Shown here: piece by piece, positions 52,323 through 61,217 of the stretch | How the letters are laid out: the number at the start of each line of letters is the position of its first letter | Numbering within the stretch: the stretch's first letter is position 1 | Assembly (NCBI GenBank): GCA_047621665.1 | Contig: JBLHMB010000009.1 | Coordinates: forward strand, 1 to 64,000 | Reading direction: 5' to 3' | Source of the DNA: Actimicrobium sp047621665 | GTDB lineage: Bacteria; Pseudomonadota; Gammaproteobacteria; Burkholderiales; Burkholderiaceae_D | DNA: 64,000 nt | Translations under genes and position numbers: made by a program | The notes under the pieces: generated by a model | Database searches by the model: none | What the model was told of the DNA's origin: nothing | Seen by the model: the letters and a program-made list of their open reading frames with translations, nothing else

Positions 52323-53369
52323 ATGAAAATCACGGTCAGGTTCGCATTTTGCGCTGCAGCTGTTGTCTTGCTGGCGATCGGCGGCGAAACAGTTGCAGCA
52401 GACTATCTCCTCACTGCAGGCAAAGAAGATCACAAGTGGTTGTTGCCGGCAAGCCCGGTTGCACCGGCCGACAACCAGCTGACGCCGGCACGTGTCGAAC
52501 TGGGCAAGGCACTGTTCCTTGATCCGCGCCTGTCCTCGGATGGCAACCTGTCCTGTGCCAGTTGTCACAGCCCGATGATGGGCTGGTCGGATGGCTTGCC
52601 GACAGCCAAGGGCAACAAGAGCAAAGTGCTCGGTCGTGCCACCCCGACCATCATCAATACCGCGTACAACACGCTGCAGATGTGGGATGGTCGCAAGTCC
52701 TCTCTGGAAGACCAGGCGCTCGGTCCGATGGAATCGATGGACGAAATGGCAATGGACCTGACGGCGCTGTTCAAATGGCTCAATGCCGAGCCCACTTACA
52801 AGGAAATGTTCGCACAGGCTTATCCCGGTGAAGCGATCGACCGCACGACCGTCGCCAAGGGTATTGCCTCATTCGAGCGCACCGTCACTAGTAGTAATTC
52901 GCCGTTTGATCGCTGGTTGCGCGGCGACGAGAACGCCATGACGCGTCAGCAAATCATCGGTTTCCGTTTGTTCAGCGACGCCGGCAAGGGTAATTGCATC
53001 GCCTGTCATCAGGCTCCCAACTTTACCGATGGTGGCTTTCATAACATTGGTCTGGCTTCGAACGATAAGGTGAATCCGGATGTCGGTCGGTATGCGATCA
53101 AACCCGTGGCGGCGTTGAAGGGCGCGTTCAAGACGCCGACCTTGCGCGATATCAGCCTGACCGCACCGTATTTTCATGATGGATCAGCACGCACGCTGGC
53201 CGACGTGATGACGCACTACAACCGTGGTGGTGTCAGCAAGGCCAACCTGTCGCCGAACATGAAGCCGCTGGCGTTGAGTCCGGAAGAGGCCAGCGCGATC
53301 GTTGTCTTTATGCAGGCACTGACTACGCCGGCGCAGCCGTTTGTTTTACCGAACCTACCGTCCAATTAA
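52323..53369 (+). CDS. Di-haem cytochrome c peroxidase (MauG/CcpA family)
   Basis: 348 aa with a signal sequence (FCAAAVVLLAIGGETVAA). Two c-type haem sites, CASCH at 78-82 and CIACH at 225-229, in the spacing of bacterial di-haem peroxidases. Motifs ARVELGKALFLDPRLS, RATPTIINTAYNT and FKTPTLRDISLTAPYFHDGS are typical. It reduces hydrogen peroxide in the periplasm using small cytochromes or cupredoxins, or oxidises a protein side chain as MauG does. It heads a redox gene set with MsrPQ, cupredoxin and cytochrome c. Confidence 0.9.
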   Translation: MKITVRFAFCAAAVVLLAIGGETVAADYLLTAGKEDHKWLLPASPVAPADNQLTPARVELGKALFLDPRLSSDGNLSCASCHSPMMGWSDGLPTAKGNKSKVLGRATPTIINTAYNTLQMWDGRKSSLEDQALGPMESMDEMAMDLTALFKWLNAEPTYKEMFAQAYPGEAIDRTTVAKGIASFERTVTSSNSPFDRWLRGDENAMTRQQIIGFRLFSDAGKGNCIACHQAPNFTDGGFHNIGLASNDKVNPDVGRYAIKPVAALKGAFKTPTLRDISLTAPYFHDGSARTLADVMTHYNRGGVSKANLSPNMKPLALSPEEASAIVVFMQALTTPAQPFVLPNLPSN

Positions 53370-53384
53370 CAGGACAGGTGCGAG

Positions 53385-54281
53385 ATGCTGATCCAGCGAC
53401 CTGCCGCAATCTGTCCGGGCGAGATCACGGATGAATCCGTTTATCTGGGACGTCGACACTTTTTGCGTCAGGCCGGTTTGCTGGGGTTGGCCGGTGCCGG
53501 CTTTGGCAGCAGCCAGGCCGGGCCGTTGTTCGAGCCACTCACTTCCTGGGATGACATCACCCACTACAACAATTTTTACGAATATTCGAGCGACAAATAC
53601 GCAGTGGCGACGCTGGCACAAAATCTGGCACCACGACCATGGACCATCCGCATCGAAGGGGAGGTGGCACAACCCCGCGTGATCGATATTGACCAGTTGC
53701 TGCGACAGTTTGCGCCGCAGCAGCGTATTTGCCGATTGCGCTGTATCGAGGGCTGGTCGATGGTCATTCCGTGGGACGGCATTCCATTGTCAGCGCTGCT
53801 GGCTGCGGCGCAACCGACCACGAATGCCCGCTTCGTCAAGTTCGTCAGCCTGCAGGATCCGGCCCGTTTTTATGGCCAGCGCCGCGCGACGCTCGCCTGG
53901 CCTTATACCGAAGGACTCACGCTGGCCGAGGCGATGCATCCGCTGACGTTGCTGGCAACCGGACTCTATGGCAAGCCGTTGCCGAACCAGAATGGCGCAC
54001 CGCTGCGACTGGTGGTGCCATGGAAATATGGCTTCAAGAGCATCAAGTCCATCGTCACGATTCGGCTGCAGCGCGAGCAACCGCAGACGACCTGGCCGCA
54101 GGCATCGTCCGATTACGGTTTTTTTGCCAATGTGGATCCACGCGCGGCGTACGGACGCGGCTCGCAATCGCGTGAAACCCGTATTGGCGAATTGCACAAG
54201 CGCCCGACGCTGCCGTTCAACGGTTATGCCAGCGAAGTCGCTCACTTGTATCCGGGACGCGATGTCGACGCCTACCGATAG
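53385..54281 (+). CDS. msrP: Periplasmic methionine sulfoxide reductase, molybdopterin subunit
   Basis: 298 aa. Twin-arginine signal GRRHFLRQAG (Arg23-Arg24) for export of the folded molybdoenzyme. The molybdenum-ligating Cys is Cys120 in RLRCIEGWSM, and WSMVIPWDGIPLSALL and GKPLPNQNGAPLRLVVPWKYGFK are YedY/MsrP signatures. It repairs oxidised methionine in envelope proteins. The gene overlaps msrQ by 20 bp and follows the peroxidase gene after 15 bp. Confidence 0.94.
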   Translation: MLIQRPAAICPGEITDESVYLGRRHFLRQAGLLGLAGAGFGSSQAGPLFEPLTSWDDITHYNNFYEYSSDKYAVATLAQNLAPRPWTIRIEGEVAQPRVIDIDQLLRQFAPQQRICRLRCIEGWSMVIPWDGIPLSALLAAAQPTTNARFVKFVSLQDPARFYGQRRATLAWPYTEGLTLAEAMHPLTLLATGLYGKPLPNQNGAPLRLVVPWKYGFKSIKSIVTIRLQREQPQTTWPQASSDYGFFANVDPRAAYGRGSQSRETRIGELHKRPTLPFNGYASEVAHLYPGRDVDAYR

Positions 54282-55005
54282 CCTGTCGATCCGCCTGCTG
54301 CGTGCAGCCAACCGGGCACCACGTCGAACGATGCTCATTGCTTGCGTGCTGCTGGTCTTGCCGGCGATCTCACTGGCTGTGCTGATGGCATTGAGCCGGC
54401 TGGGTGTGAATCCGGCAGAAATCCTGTTACGCCAGCCGGGCAGTTGGAGCCTGCAATTGCTGCTGCTGGTGTTGTCTGTCGCACCGCTGCGCCAGTTCCT
54501 GGTCATGCTGGCGTGCTGGCGTCTGGCGCTATACGGCAAGCGCCTGTCCGACTGGAACTGGCTGATGCGCTTGCGCCGGCCGATCGGGTTGGCGGCCTTT
54601 TTTTATGCACTGTTACATCTGACGGTCTATGCGCTGCTCGATCTTGATGGCGACTGGCACGAGTTGCTCAATGATTTGCGCGACAAGCGCCATGTCGCGG
54701 CCGGCATGGCGGGCCTGCTGCTGCTGGTACCACTGGCGCTGACCTCGACGGATGCGGCAATACGTCTGCTCAAGCGCCATTGGAAACGTCTGCACATGCT
54801 GGTCTATCCCGCGTCGCTATTGGCGCTGACGCACTTCATCCTGCTATCCAAACCGGGTGTGATCGCGCCGTTCGTGCATAGCGTCCTGATGGCAGGATTG
54901 CTGTGTGGCAGTTGCTGGCAACGGTTTTTTCGGAGTCATCCATTGATGCAAGCCGATGGCAGCGTACCGGAGCGATCCGCGACGCCATCGACCGCATCGT
55001 CCTGA
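54262..55005 (+). CDS. msrQ: Haem-binding membrane subunit of MsrPQ
   Basis: 247 aa from ATG 54262. Five or six transmembrane helices of the ferric reductase-like domain, with His residues expected to ligate haem (for example FYALLHLTVYALLDL, LHMLVYPASLLALTHFILL). RRPIGLAAFFYALLH is characteristic. It passes electrons from the quinone pool to MsrP. Start overlaps msrP. Confidence 0.92.
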   Translation: MSTPTDSLSIRLLRAANRAPRRTMLIACVLLVLPAISLAVLMALSRLGVNPAEILLRQPGSWSLQLLLLVLSVAPLRQFLVMLACWRLALYGKRLSDWNWLMRLRRPIGLAAFFYALLHLTVYALLDLDGDWHELLNDLRDKRHVAAGMAGLLLLVPLALTSTDAAIRLLKRHWKRLHMLVYPASLLALTHFILLSKPGVIAPFVHSVLMAGLLCGSCWQRFFRSHPLMQADGSVPERSATPSTASS

Positions 55006-55031
55006 AATATTTGTTTTTACCGGGAGGCATC

Positions 55032-55358
55032 ATGCTGCATCCATCCATCAAAATTCTGCCACTACTGATGCCTTTATTGCTGGCCTTGCCGGCACAGGCA
55101 AATGACTTCACGGTTGCGCAGAAGGACAAGAAATTCAGTCAGACCAAGCTTGAGGTGAAAGTCGGAGACGTCGTCAATTTCAAGAATGAAGACCCGTTTT
55201 CACATAATATTTTTTCGCTATCTGACATAAAGACCTTCGACCTTGGCTCGTATCCGCAAGGCCAGTCCAAGTCGGTGACGTTCGATAAACCTGGCACGGT
55301 AGAAATCGAATGTTCAGTCCATCCCGACATGAAGTTGATCATCGAGGTGAAGAAATGA
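55032..55358 (+). CDS. Small secreted cupredoxin (plastocyanin/pseudoazurin-like)
   Basis: 108 aa from ATG 55032 (GGGAGG upstream). Signal sequence ends ALPAQA. Type 1 copper ligands are complete: His58 in DPFSHNIFS, Cys94, His97 and Met100 in ECSVHPDM. Such proteins shuttle electrons in the periplasm, here plausibly to the di-haem peroxidase. It overlaps the next cytochrome gene by four bases (ATGA). Confidence 0.88.
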   Translation: MLHPSIKILPLLMPLLLALPAQANDFTVAQKDKKFSQTKLEVKVGDVVNFKNEDPFSHNIFSLSDIKTFDLGSYPQGQSKSVTFDKPGTVEIECSVHPDMKLIIEVKK

Positions 55359-55744
55359 GTCGGGGCTGCCTTGCACTAATGGGCTTGCTCTGGTTACTGC
55401 CGGCACTCACTCGCGCTGCGCCACCTGAATATCCTTCCAAGGACACGCCGGAAGCCGCCATTCACCGTGGAGGCGTGGTGTTTCAGTATTACTGCATCCT
55501 GTGCCACGGTGCGAAGGGTGATGGCACAGGCCGGGCTGCCAAGTTATACGACCCGAAACCAGCCAATCTTGTCCTGAGTAACAAGAACGACCAATACAAG
55601 GAACTGATCATCCGCATGGGCGGCAAGGCGGTGGGACGCTCTGAATTCATGCCGTCCTGGGGTAACGAACTGACCAACGAGCAGATTGCCGACGTCATTG
55701 CGCATTTGCGCAGCATCCGCTCACCGGCCGTTGTCATGCCGTGA
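55355..55744 (+). CDS. Secreted mono-haem cytochrome c
   Basis: 129 aa from ATG 55355. Signal sequence (LMGLLWLLPALTRA). Haem site CILCH at 47-51, axial Met in SEFMPSWGNELTNEQIADVIAHLRS, the class I cytochrome pattern. It is coupled to the cupredoxin gene and probably completes a periplasmic electron relay with the peroxidase. Confidence 0.9.
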   Translation: MSRGCLALMGLLWLLPALTRAAPPEYPSKDTPEAAIHRGGVVFQYYCILCHGAKGDGTGRAAKLYDPKPANLVLSNKNDQYKELIIRMGGKAVGRSEFMPSWGNELTNEQIADVIAHLRSIRSPAVVMP

Positions 55745-55796
55745 TGGTGCGCCACGCCCCGTTGTTGTCCTGCCCCTGAACCGTCTGGAGGATGAG

Positions 55797-57422
55797 ATGC
55801 TGACCCGTATTGGAAACATGAAAATACGCACCAAGTTGACTGCCGGTTTTGGGGCTATCGTCGTTGCATTGGTAGCCCTGGTGGGTATTTCCTATGACAG
55901 TTCTTCCCGGCTGTCCCGTGCCAACAGCGTCAACATGGCCTCGTACGAAACACAGGAGCAGATGCATGGGCTGCTGGAAAGTCTGGCTAACATCCAGACC
56001 GGTGCCCGGGGTTACGCACTGACCGGCGACGACATGTTCCTGGCACCGCTGCAAGCCGGAAAAATTGCATTCGCCGAGCGCATGGAAAAAGCGCAGGTGC
56101 TGGTGCGCGGTGACGCGCAGCAGCAAGCCCGTCTCGATGCGCTGGCAGACGAACAGAAAAAATGGTTGAAGGCCGCCATCGAGCCGGTCTTGAAAATGCG
56201 TCGCGGCGTTACCGCCGGCGTGATCAAGCTCGAGTCGCTGGTGCAATTCGAGCAGGGCGGCCGGGGTGAGCGCTCGATGATGGCGATGCGTGGCATGCTC
56301 GACGAAATCAAGGCGGCGGAAACCACCCTGCTGGCACAGCGTGCCAGGGATGTGGCGACCTTCGAGCGAATGGCGCTGTGGGTACTGATCGGCGGCGGTA
56401 TCGGGGCTGCGCTATTTGCCGGTGCGGTGGCGCTGCTGATGATCCGCAATATCGTGCAGCCCTTGCTGAAAGCGGTGCGGGTCGCTGAAATGGTCGCCGC
56501 CGGTGACCTGACCAGTACGATCGAAGTGCGTTCGCAGGACGAAACCGGGCAGTTGCTGGCGGCCTTGAAAGTGATGAACGATAGCCTGGTGGGTATCGTC
56601 GGACAAGTCAGAGACGGTACAGCAACGATTGCTGCTGCATCGGACCAGATTAGCAGCGGTAATCTGGCATTGGCCGAGCGTACCGAACAACAAGCAGACA
56701 CGTTGAAAAAAACCGCCACCTCGATGGAGCAGATGACGGCTACCGTCAAGCAAAATGCCGGCAACGCCAGTCAGGCGGAAGCACTGGCGACCTCGGCTTC
56801 CGAAGTGGCCCGTAAAGGCGGGATTGCGGTCATGGAAGTGGTGCAGACGATGGCGTCGATCCGTGCTTCGGCACAAAAAATCACTGACATCATCAGCGTC
56901 ATTGACGGGATCGCTTTCCAGACCAATATCCTCGCGCTCAATGCTGCCGTCGAGGCGGCCCGGGCCGGCGAGCAGGGCCGCGGATTTGCGGTGGTAGCGA
57001 CCGAAGTGCGCAACCTGGCGCATCGTTCGGCCAGTGCGGCAAAGGAAATCAAGGTGCTGATCGCCAACTCGACCGAGCAGGTAGAAGCCGGCAGCAAACT
57101 GGTGCGCAATGCCGGCGCGACAATGGAAGACATCGTTGCCAGCGTCAGGCAGGTCGGTGACATCATTGGCGCAATCAATCTGGCCGGTCGCGAACAAAGC
57201 ATCGGTATCGGGCTGATCAATCAGGCAGTTGTCGAGATGGATCAGGCGACCCGCAAGAATGCGGAACTGGTGCAGGACGCGGCAGCGGAAGCGCGGGCCT
57301 TGCAGGAACAGGCGCGCAGCCAGGAACAACTGATGAGTGCGTTCCAGCTTGGGACAAGTACCGGTTCGGCTCAGACCAGCATGCCTCGCGCCTTGAGTTA
57401 CGACGTCAGCGCCAACAGTTGA
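55797..57422 (+). CDS. Methyl-accepting chemotaxis protein
   Basis: 541 aa from ATG 55797 with GGAGG upstream. TM1 at about 16-34, a four-helix-type periplasmic domain (CHASE3-like: GARGYALTGDDMFLAPLQAG), TM2 near 200-222, HAMP, then the signalling tip DGIAFQTNILALNAAVEAARAGEQGRGFAVVATEVR. There is no C-terminal CheR pentapeptide. The ligand is unknown; next to redox genes it may respond to respiratory or oxidative conditions, but the distance is not operon-like enough to be sure. Confidence 0.92.
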   Translation: MLTRIGNMKIRTKLTAGFGAIVVALVALVGISYDSSSRLSRANSVNMASYETQEQMHGLLESLANIQTGARGYALTGDDMFLAPLQAGKIAFAERMEKAQVLVRGDAQQQARLDALADEQKKWLKAAIEPVLKMRRGVTAGVIKLESLVQFEQGGRGERSMMAMRGMLDEIKAAETTLLAQRARDVATFERMALWVLIGGGIGAALFAGAVALLMIRNIVQPLLKAVRVAEMVAAGDLTSTIEVRSQDETGQLLAALKVMNDSLVGIVGQVRDGTATIAAASDQISSGNLALAERTEQQADTLKKTATSMEQMTATVKQNAGNASQAEALATSASEVARKGGIAVMEVVQTMASIRASAQKITDIISVIDGIAFQTNILALNAAVEAARAGEQGRGFAVVATEVRNLAHRSASAAKEIKVLIANSTEQVEAGSKLVRNAGATMEDIVASVRQVGDIIGAINLAGREQSIGIGLINQAVVEMDQATRKNAELVQDAAAEARALQEQARSQEQLMSAFQLGTSTGSAQTSMPRALSYDVSANS

Positions 57423-57579
57423 CGCGTGGTTGGTTGATCATTCTCAACACTCGAGGAGAAGCCCGACTCTAGGATGGATTGTCGAATTATCTCCAACTGC
57501 TGGTGTCCGCTGGACTGTTGCATCAAGTGCGCGGTAGCTGAGGTAATTGACGCCCCTTAACTCTCCTACGAGGTACATC

Positions 57580-57780
57580 ATGCCCATCGATCTCTCCAAG
57601 GTCACCCGTGAAGAACTGATGACCATTCACAATGAAGTGCTGCGCAATATCGCTTTGCAGACCAAAGAAGACCTCGCCAAAAATATTAACGCGGCTGGTC
57701 ACGATTCTCATGGCAGCAACCATTCCAACAATAAGATCGTCGATTTACCGGGTCAGATTTCCGAGATATTGCGACGCTAA
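57580..57780 (+). CDS. Putative RiPP precursor peptide
   Basis: 66 aa; ATG 57580 follows GAGGTAC. The N-terminal 35 residues form a charged amphipathic leader (LSKVTREELMTIHNEVL). Residues 40-51 are polar and repetitive, GHDSHGSNHSNN: His41-Asp-Ser, His44-Gly-Ser and His48-Ser-Asn at near three-residue spacing. A short tail IVDLPGQISEILRR follows. Short size, leader-like helix, motif-rich segment and location directly before a radical SAM/SPASM gene fit a RiPP precursor whose His side chains are cross-linked or oxidised. It is not similar to a family I can name; His-Xaa-Ser motifs recall HxsA. Confidence 0.72.
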   Translation: MPIDLSKVTREELMTIHNEVLRNIALQTKEDLAKNINAAGHDSHGSNHSNNKIVDLPGQISEILRR

Positions 57781-57805
57781 TGCGATGCTAATGCGATGCT
57801 AATGC
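57773..57805. repeat. Three tandem 11-bp units overlapping the precursor stop codon
   Basis: GACGCTAATGC, GATGCTAATGC, GATGCTAATGC at 57773, 57784 and 57795. The first contains the TAA stop of the peptide gene. A weak hairpin with T tract follows at once. Confidence 0.8.
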
Positions 57806-57808
57806 GTT

Positions 57809-57824
57809 ACCCGGCGGGGTTTTT
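57809..57824 (+). terminator. Weak terminator/attenuator between precursor and maturase
   Basis: ACCC (57809-57812), loop GGCG, GGGT (57817-57820), then T residues. The stem is only four pairs, so partial termination is more plausible than full stop. Partial attenuation would give more precursor than enzyme, as is common in RiPP operons. Confidence 0.4.
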
Positions 57825-57921
57825 GCGGCGGACTGGCGTCACCGTATGACCAGTCAGGGTACGGAGTTGTCGGCCGGTCCGATGGCGTAGTTCGAATGAT
57901 TGGGATGGCGGGAGGCGGCGC

Positions 57922-59301
57922 ATGGAAATGCAACGGTCAGGCACGGACGCGGTCAGGGTGCTCATTTCTGCAATGGGCGAACGGGCGGACACACCGTCCG
58001 GCAATACAGCAGGCAATTCAGTTGGCAAGGAGCCGGAAGGTTCCGGCATGGTCAATGCCGGCAACCATCGGGCGCCACCAGATGCCGTAGTCAATCAGGT
58101 CATCCTCAAGATCGTCCAGCGCTGTAACCTCGATTGCACGTACTGCTATGTTTATAACCGCGGCGACGATTCCTGGAAGACGCGCCCGCCTGTCATTTCC
58201 GAGCGCGTGCTGCTCCGGCTGGCCGAGCGCATCAATGAACATTGCCGGCGCCATCAGCTCTCGAGTTTTACGGTGGAATTGCACGGCGGGGAACCGCTGC
58301 TGATCGGCAAGCGCAAGATGCAAGCGTTGCTGACCTTGCTGCGCTCCCGGGTCGACGCCGCCCATCTGCGCTTCACGATGCAAACCAACGGCTTGCTGCT
58401 GGATTCGGGCTGGATCGATTTGCTGGCGCGCAACCAGGTCTCGTTCGGCATCAGTCTCGATGGTCCGCCGGCGCTGGCCGATCAGCAGCGCATCCTGCGC
58501 AAGGACCGGTCCGGCTCGACGCAACCATTACTCGACATCATTGCGCAATTGCGTAGCGAAGGACCATTGTTCGACCAGCTTTTTGGCGGTTGCCTGTGCG
58601 TGGTCAACCCGCAGTGTGATGGCGGCGAACTGGTCGACTGGTTTGTGGCACAGGGTTTCGATGCTTTCGATTTTTTGCTGCCAGATGGCAATCGACTGAA
58701 CCCGCCGCAGGGCTGGACTGGCGTGGCGCCATACCGGCGCTTCCTGTTATCGGCTTTCGAGCGCTGGCATGGTCTCGGCGCGCGCGCACCCCGTATCCGC
58801 AAATTCGAACTGATGATGTCGGGCCTGCTCGGTGGCAAAGTATTTCTCGATGCGCTGGGCGGCGATTTGCGCCTGCTCTGCGTAGTGGAATCCGATGGCT
58901 CGATCGGTGTGAGCGACGTCACCCGCATCTGTGGTGGCGAGTACGCCAATGATGTCCTAAATATTTTCGATCACGCGCTCGACGAACACGTGCGACGTTA
59001 TCGCATCGACGAAGTGCAGCAGGTCTGCGCCACCTGTCGAGCTTGTCCGCATCTGGCCAGTTGCGGTGGCGGCTACTTGCCACATCGTTTCAATGGCATT
59101 CATTTCGCCAATCCGTCGATTTACTGCGAGGCGCTGTATGCGCTGTCGGAGCGCATGACACAGCTGTTACGCGAGCAGCTACCGGCGCAGTTGCTGGCCG
59201 GGATGGCGACGGTGGCGTCTGCGCTTGTGCCCTTGCCGTCACCTTCAACGTTGTCGATATCACCGCAGCCTGCCGTACTTCTGTCCGGGGTGGTGCCATG
59301 A
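57922..59301 (+). CDS. Radical SAM/SPASM peptide maturase
   Basis: 459 aa; ATG 57922 has GGAGG six bases upstream, though ATG 58048 with GAAGG is an alternative because the first 55 residues look unstructured. The radical SAM cluster motif is CNLDCTYC (Cys68, 72, 75), followed by HGGEP (121-125) and FGISLDGPPALADQQR. The SPASM domain has Cys320, 337, 369, 372, 375, 381 and 402, including CRACPHLASCGGGYLPHRF and NPSIYC, the pattern of FxsB/GrrM-type cyclophane-forming maturases. It should modify the upstream peptide. The stop overlaps the next gene (ATGA). Confidence 0.88.
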   Translation: MEMQRSGTDAVRVLISAMGERADTPSGNTAGNSVGKEPEGSGMVNAGNHRAPPDAVVNQVILKIVQRCNLDCTYCYVYNRGDDSWKTRPPVISERVLLRLAERINEHCRRHQLSSFTVELHGGEPLLIGKRKMQALLTLLRSRVDAAHLRFTMQTNGLLLDSGWIDLLARNQVSFGISLDGPPALADQQRILRKDRSGSTQPLLDIIAQLRSEGPLFDQLFGGCLCVVNPQCDGGELVDWFVAQGFDAFDFLLPDGNRLNPPQGWTGVAPYRRFLLSAFERWHGLGARAPRIRKFELMMSGLLGGKVFLDALGGDLRLLCVVESDGSIGVSDVTRICGGEYANDVLNIFDHALDEHVRRYRIDEVQQVCATCRACPHLASCGGGYLPHRFNGIHFANPSIYCEALYALSERMTQLLREQLPAQLLAGMATVASALVPLPSPSTLSISPQPAVLLSGVVP

Positions 59302-60488
59302 GCAACTGGGTGCAGCAGTTCAGTTTGCCTTGCGCCGAACCGTGCGAATCCGTCTTCGACACCATTGTGACTTCGCACGGCGTCGCCGTAGCGAACTGCT
59401 TGCTGGAGCGCCATGCCGATGATATCGCCCGCGCCAGCGATGGGCTGGTTGACTTCATCCGGTGCTGGATTACATCACCGCCGGTCGCAAAAACTGCCTG
59501 GGATATTGCCTTCGGACGGGCGCATCTGGCGCTCAAGGAGGGGCGGCATGATGTGGCGGTAGCGCTGGACGCCGCCGTGCGGGTCGGCCTGCGGCTGGCG
59601 GCCGGCGGTCAATCCGGCCGTTGGAGCGCGCAGATGGCACCGGCGACGATCCAGCTTGATGACCGGGTCATCGACGCCGTCGAACAGATCGAGGTACATG
59701 TCGACGAGGACAGATGGGATGCCGGCAGCCGTCTCTGCCTGCGTCTGGCGGACGGTAGTGCGCACCTCTGGCGGCGCGATGGCGACCAGTGGGCTGGAGA
59801 GGGAGGGCGCCGGCTGGCATCGGTTGGCAGCACGCGGCCGATTTATCTGTTGCCCCGGCAAGCGTTGCCCGCTGATGAAAACGGTAGTGAAATTTTTCAA
59901 AAATGCCAGCCGGTCGAGCACATCAGTCCTCTGATGGCGCAGTCGTTTGAGGACGGTATTGCGGTGCTGCGGCAGAATGTGCCCGATTATTTGCCATGGG
60001 TCGAACGGGTACTCAACGGCATCGTTGTCTGTCCGGTCGAGGATCAATACCGGCTCGTCAGTGGCAGTTGGGAAGACGTGCCCGGCTTTGTCCATATGTC
60101 GAGTCCGCATGCCGGCATCGACATTGCCGAGATCCTTGTCCACGAATGCGCGCATCAGTACTTTTACATGCTGCAGCGTGTCGGTGCGCTCGATGATGCG
60201 TCCGACCGCGCACTGTACTGGTCACCACCGATCCGCAAGAAGCGTCCTTTGAGCCGGATCCTGATGGCCTATCACGCGCTGGCCAACGTGCAGTTGTTGT
60301 ATGACGCCGTGCGCCGCAATACGGCCAATTCCCCGCAGGATATCCGCTACGTCGAGATCAACGAGCCCGACCTGCAAGCGGCGATTCGTGCGCTCGACGC
60401 ACCCTTGCGCGACAACCCGGCGTTGACGACGTTGGGTCGGGCGCTGTATGCACCGCTGGCCGCGCGCCTCGCCGCGCTGTCGCCCTGA
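59298..60488 (+). CDS. HExxH-motif peptide modification protein (alpha-ketoglutarate-dependent hydroxylase-like)
   Basis: 396 aa from ATG 59298, overlapping the maturase stop by four bases. The motif HECAH (His282-Glu283-x-x-His286) is followed by His326 in LMAYHALANVQLLY, the likely third ligand. In the family described as HExxH putative peptide modification proteins, often fused to radical SAM/SPASM enzymes, the motif binds Fe(II) and the enzyme beta-hydroxylates residues of the RiPP rather than cutting peptides. Here it is a separate gene. A classical metalloprotease acting on the leader is the alternative. Confidence 0.78.
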   Translation: MSNWVQQFSLPCAEPCESVFDTIVTSHGVAVANCLLERHADDIARASDGLVDFIRCWITSPPVAKTAWDIAFGRAHLALKEGRHDVAVALDAAVRVGLRLAAGGQSGRWSAQMAPATIQLDDRVIDAVEQIEVHVDEDRWDAGSRLCLRLADGSAHLWRRDGDQWAGEGGRRLASVGSTRPIYLLPRQALPADENGSEIFQKCQPVEHISPLMAQSFEDGIAVLRQNVPDYLPWVERVLNGIVVCPVEDQYRLVSGSWEDVPGFVHMSSPHAGIDIAEILVHECAHQYFYMLQRVGALDDASDRALYWSPPIRKKRPLSRILMAYHALANVQLLYDAVRRNTANSPQDIRYVEINEPDLQAAIRALDAPLRDNPALTTLGRALYAPLAARLAALSP

Positions 60489-60502
60489 ACGGAGCGGCGC
60501 AG

Positions 60503-61207
60503 ATGACAGCACTACCGGAGGGTAGGGTCCCGTGCGGACAGGATATCGTCCCGCTGCCAGTCGCCCCGTCATCCATCTCGCGCCCCTGGGATGCCTGGCG
60601 ACCGGCTGATGCCTGCTACTTGCACGACGTTGGTGGCATTCATGGAGCCGGACATGCCGGCAGGGTGCTGGTGTGGGCCAGCCTGATCGGTGGCTGGATG
60701 CAGCAGCAAGGCATTGCTGTCGATCTTGATGTGGTGCGCTGGTCGGCAACGCTGCACGATGTACGCCGATTCCATGACGGGCATGATCCGCTGCATGGTT
60801 CCCGTTGCGGTGCGTGGGTACGCGAGGGGTGCTTTGCGGCCAGTCATGGTCTGCGTGCCAGCCACCTCAATGCGGGTCAGCTGGAGCAGATTGCCTATTG
60901 CTGCACTTGGCATGTACCACCTGACCAGGCGGCGCCGGCGATGTCGCCGGAATTAATCTGCCTCAAGGATGCGGACGCGCTCGACCGGGTCCGGCTTGGC
61001 GGGTTGAACCGGCGTTTTCTACGCACCGGTTTTGCTGCCGCGCTGATCCAGCAGGCGCAATTCCTGTGCGATACCAGCGAACTGCAGACCTGTTTTCGGG
61101 ATGCACAATGGGATGCAGTGCGACTGGCAGCGCAACAGATGGGTGTCTGGTCGCAGCCGGATGACATCGACGGCCACGCTGATCGGCTACATTTTTTTGT
61201 CACCTGA
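60503..61207 (+). CDS. HD-domain phosphohydrolase-like protein of the RiPP operon
   Basis: 234 aa, GGAG upstream, 14 bp after the HExxH gene. HD superfamily residues: His51 in GAGHAGRV, His85-Asp86 in ATLHDVRRF, His94/His98 in GHDPLHG, His115 and Asp156/158 in CLKDADALDRVR. HD proteins hydrolyse nucleotides or act as diiron oxygenases; which applies here is open. Strict clustering with a maturase and hydroxylase suggests a tailoring or regulatory role, but no peptide-related HD family is recognised. Confidence 0.7.
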   Translation: MTALPEGRVPCGQDIVPLPVAPSSISRPWDAWRPADACYLHDVGGIHGAGHAGRVLVWASLIGGWMQQQGIAVDLDVVRWSATLHDVRRFHDGHDPLHGSRCGAWVREGCFAASHGLRASHLNAGQLEQIAYCCTWHVPPDQAAPAMSPELICLKDADALDRVRLGGLNRRFLRTGFAAALIQQAQFLCDTSELQTCFRDAQWDAVRLAAQQMGVWSQPDDIDGHADRLHFFVT

Positions 61208-61217
61208 GGAGGTTGAC

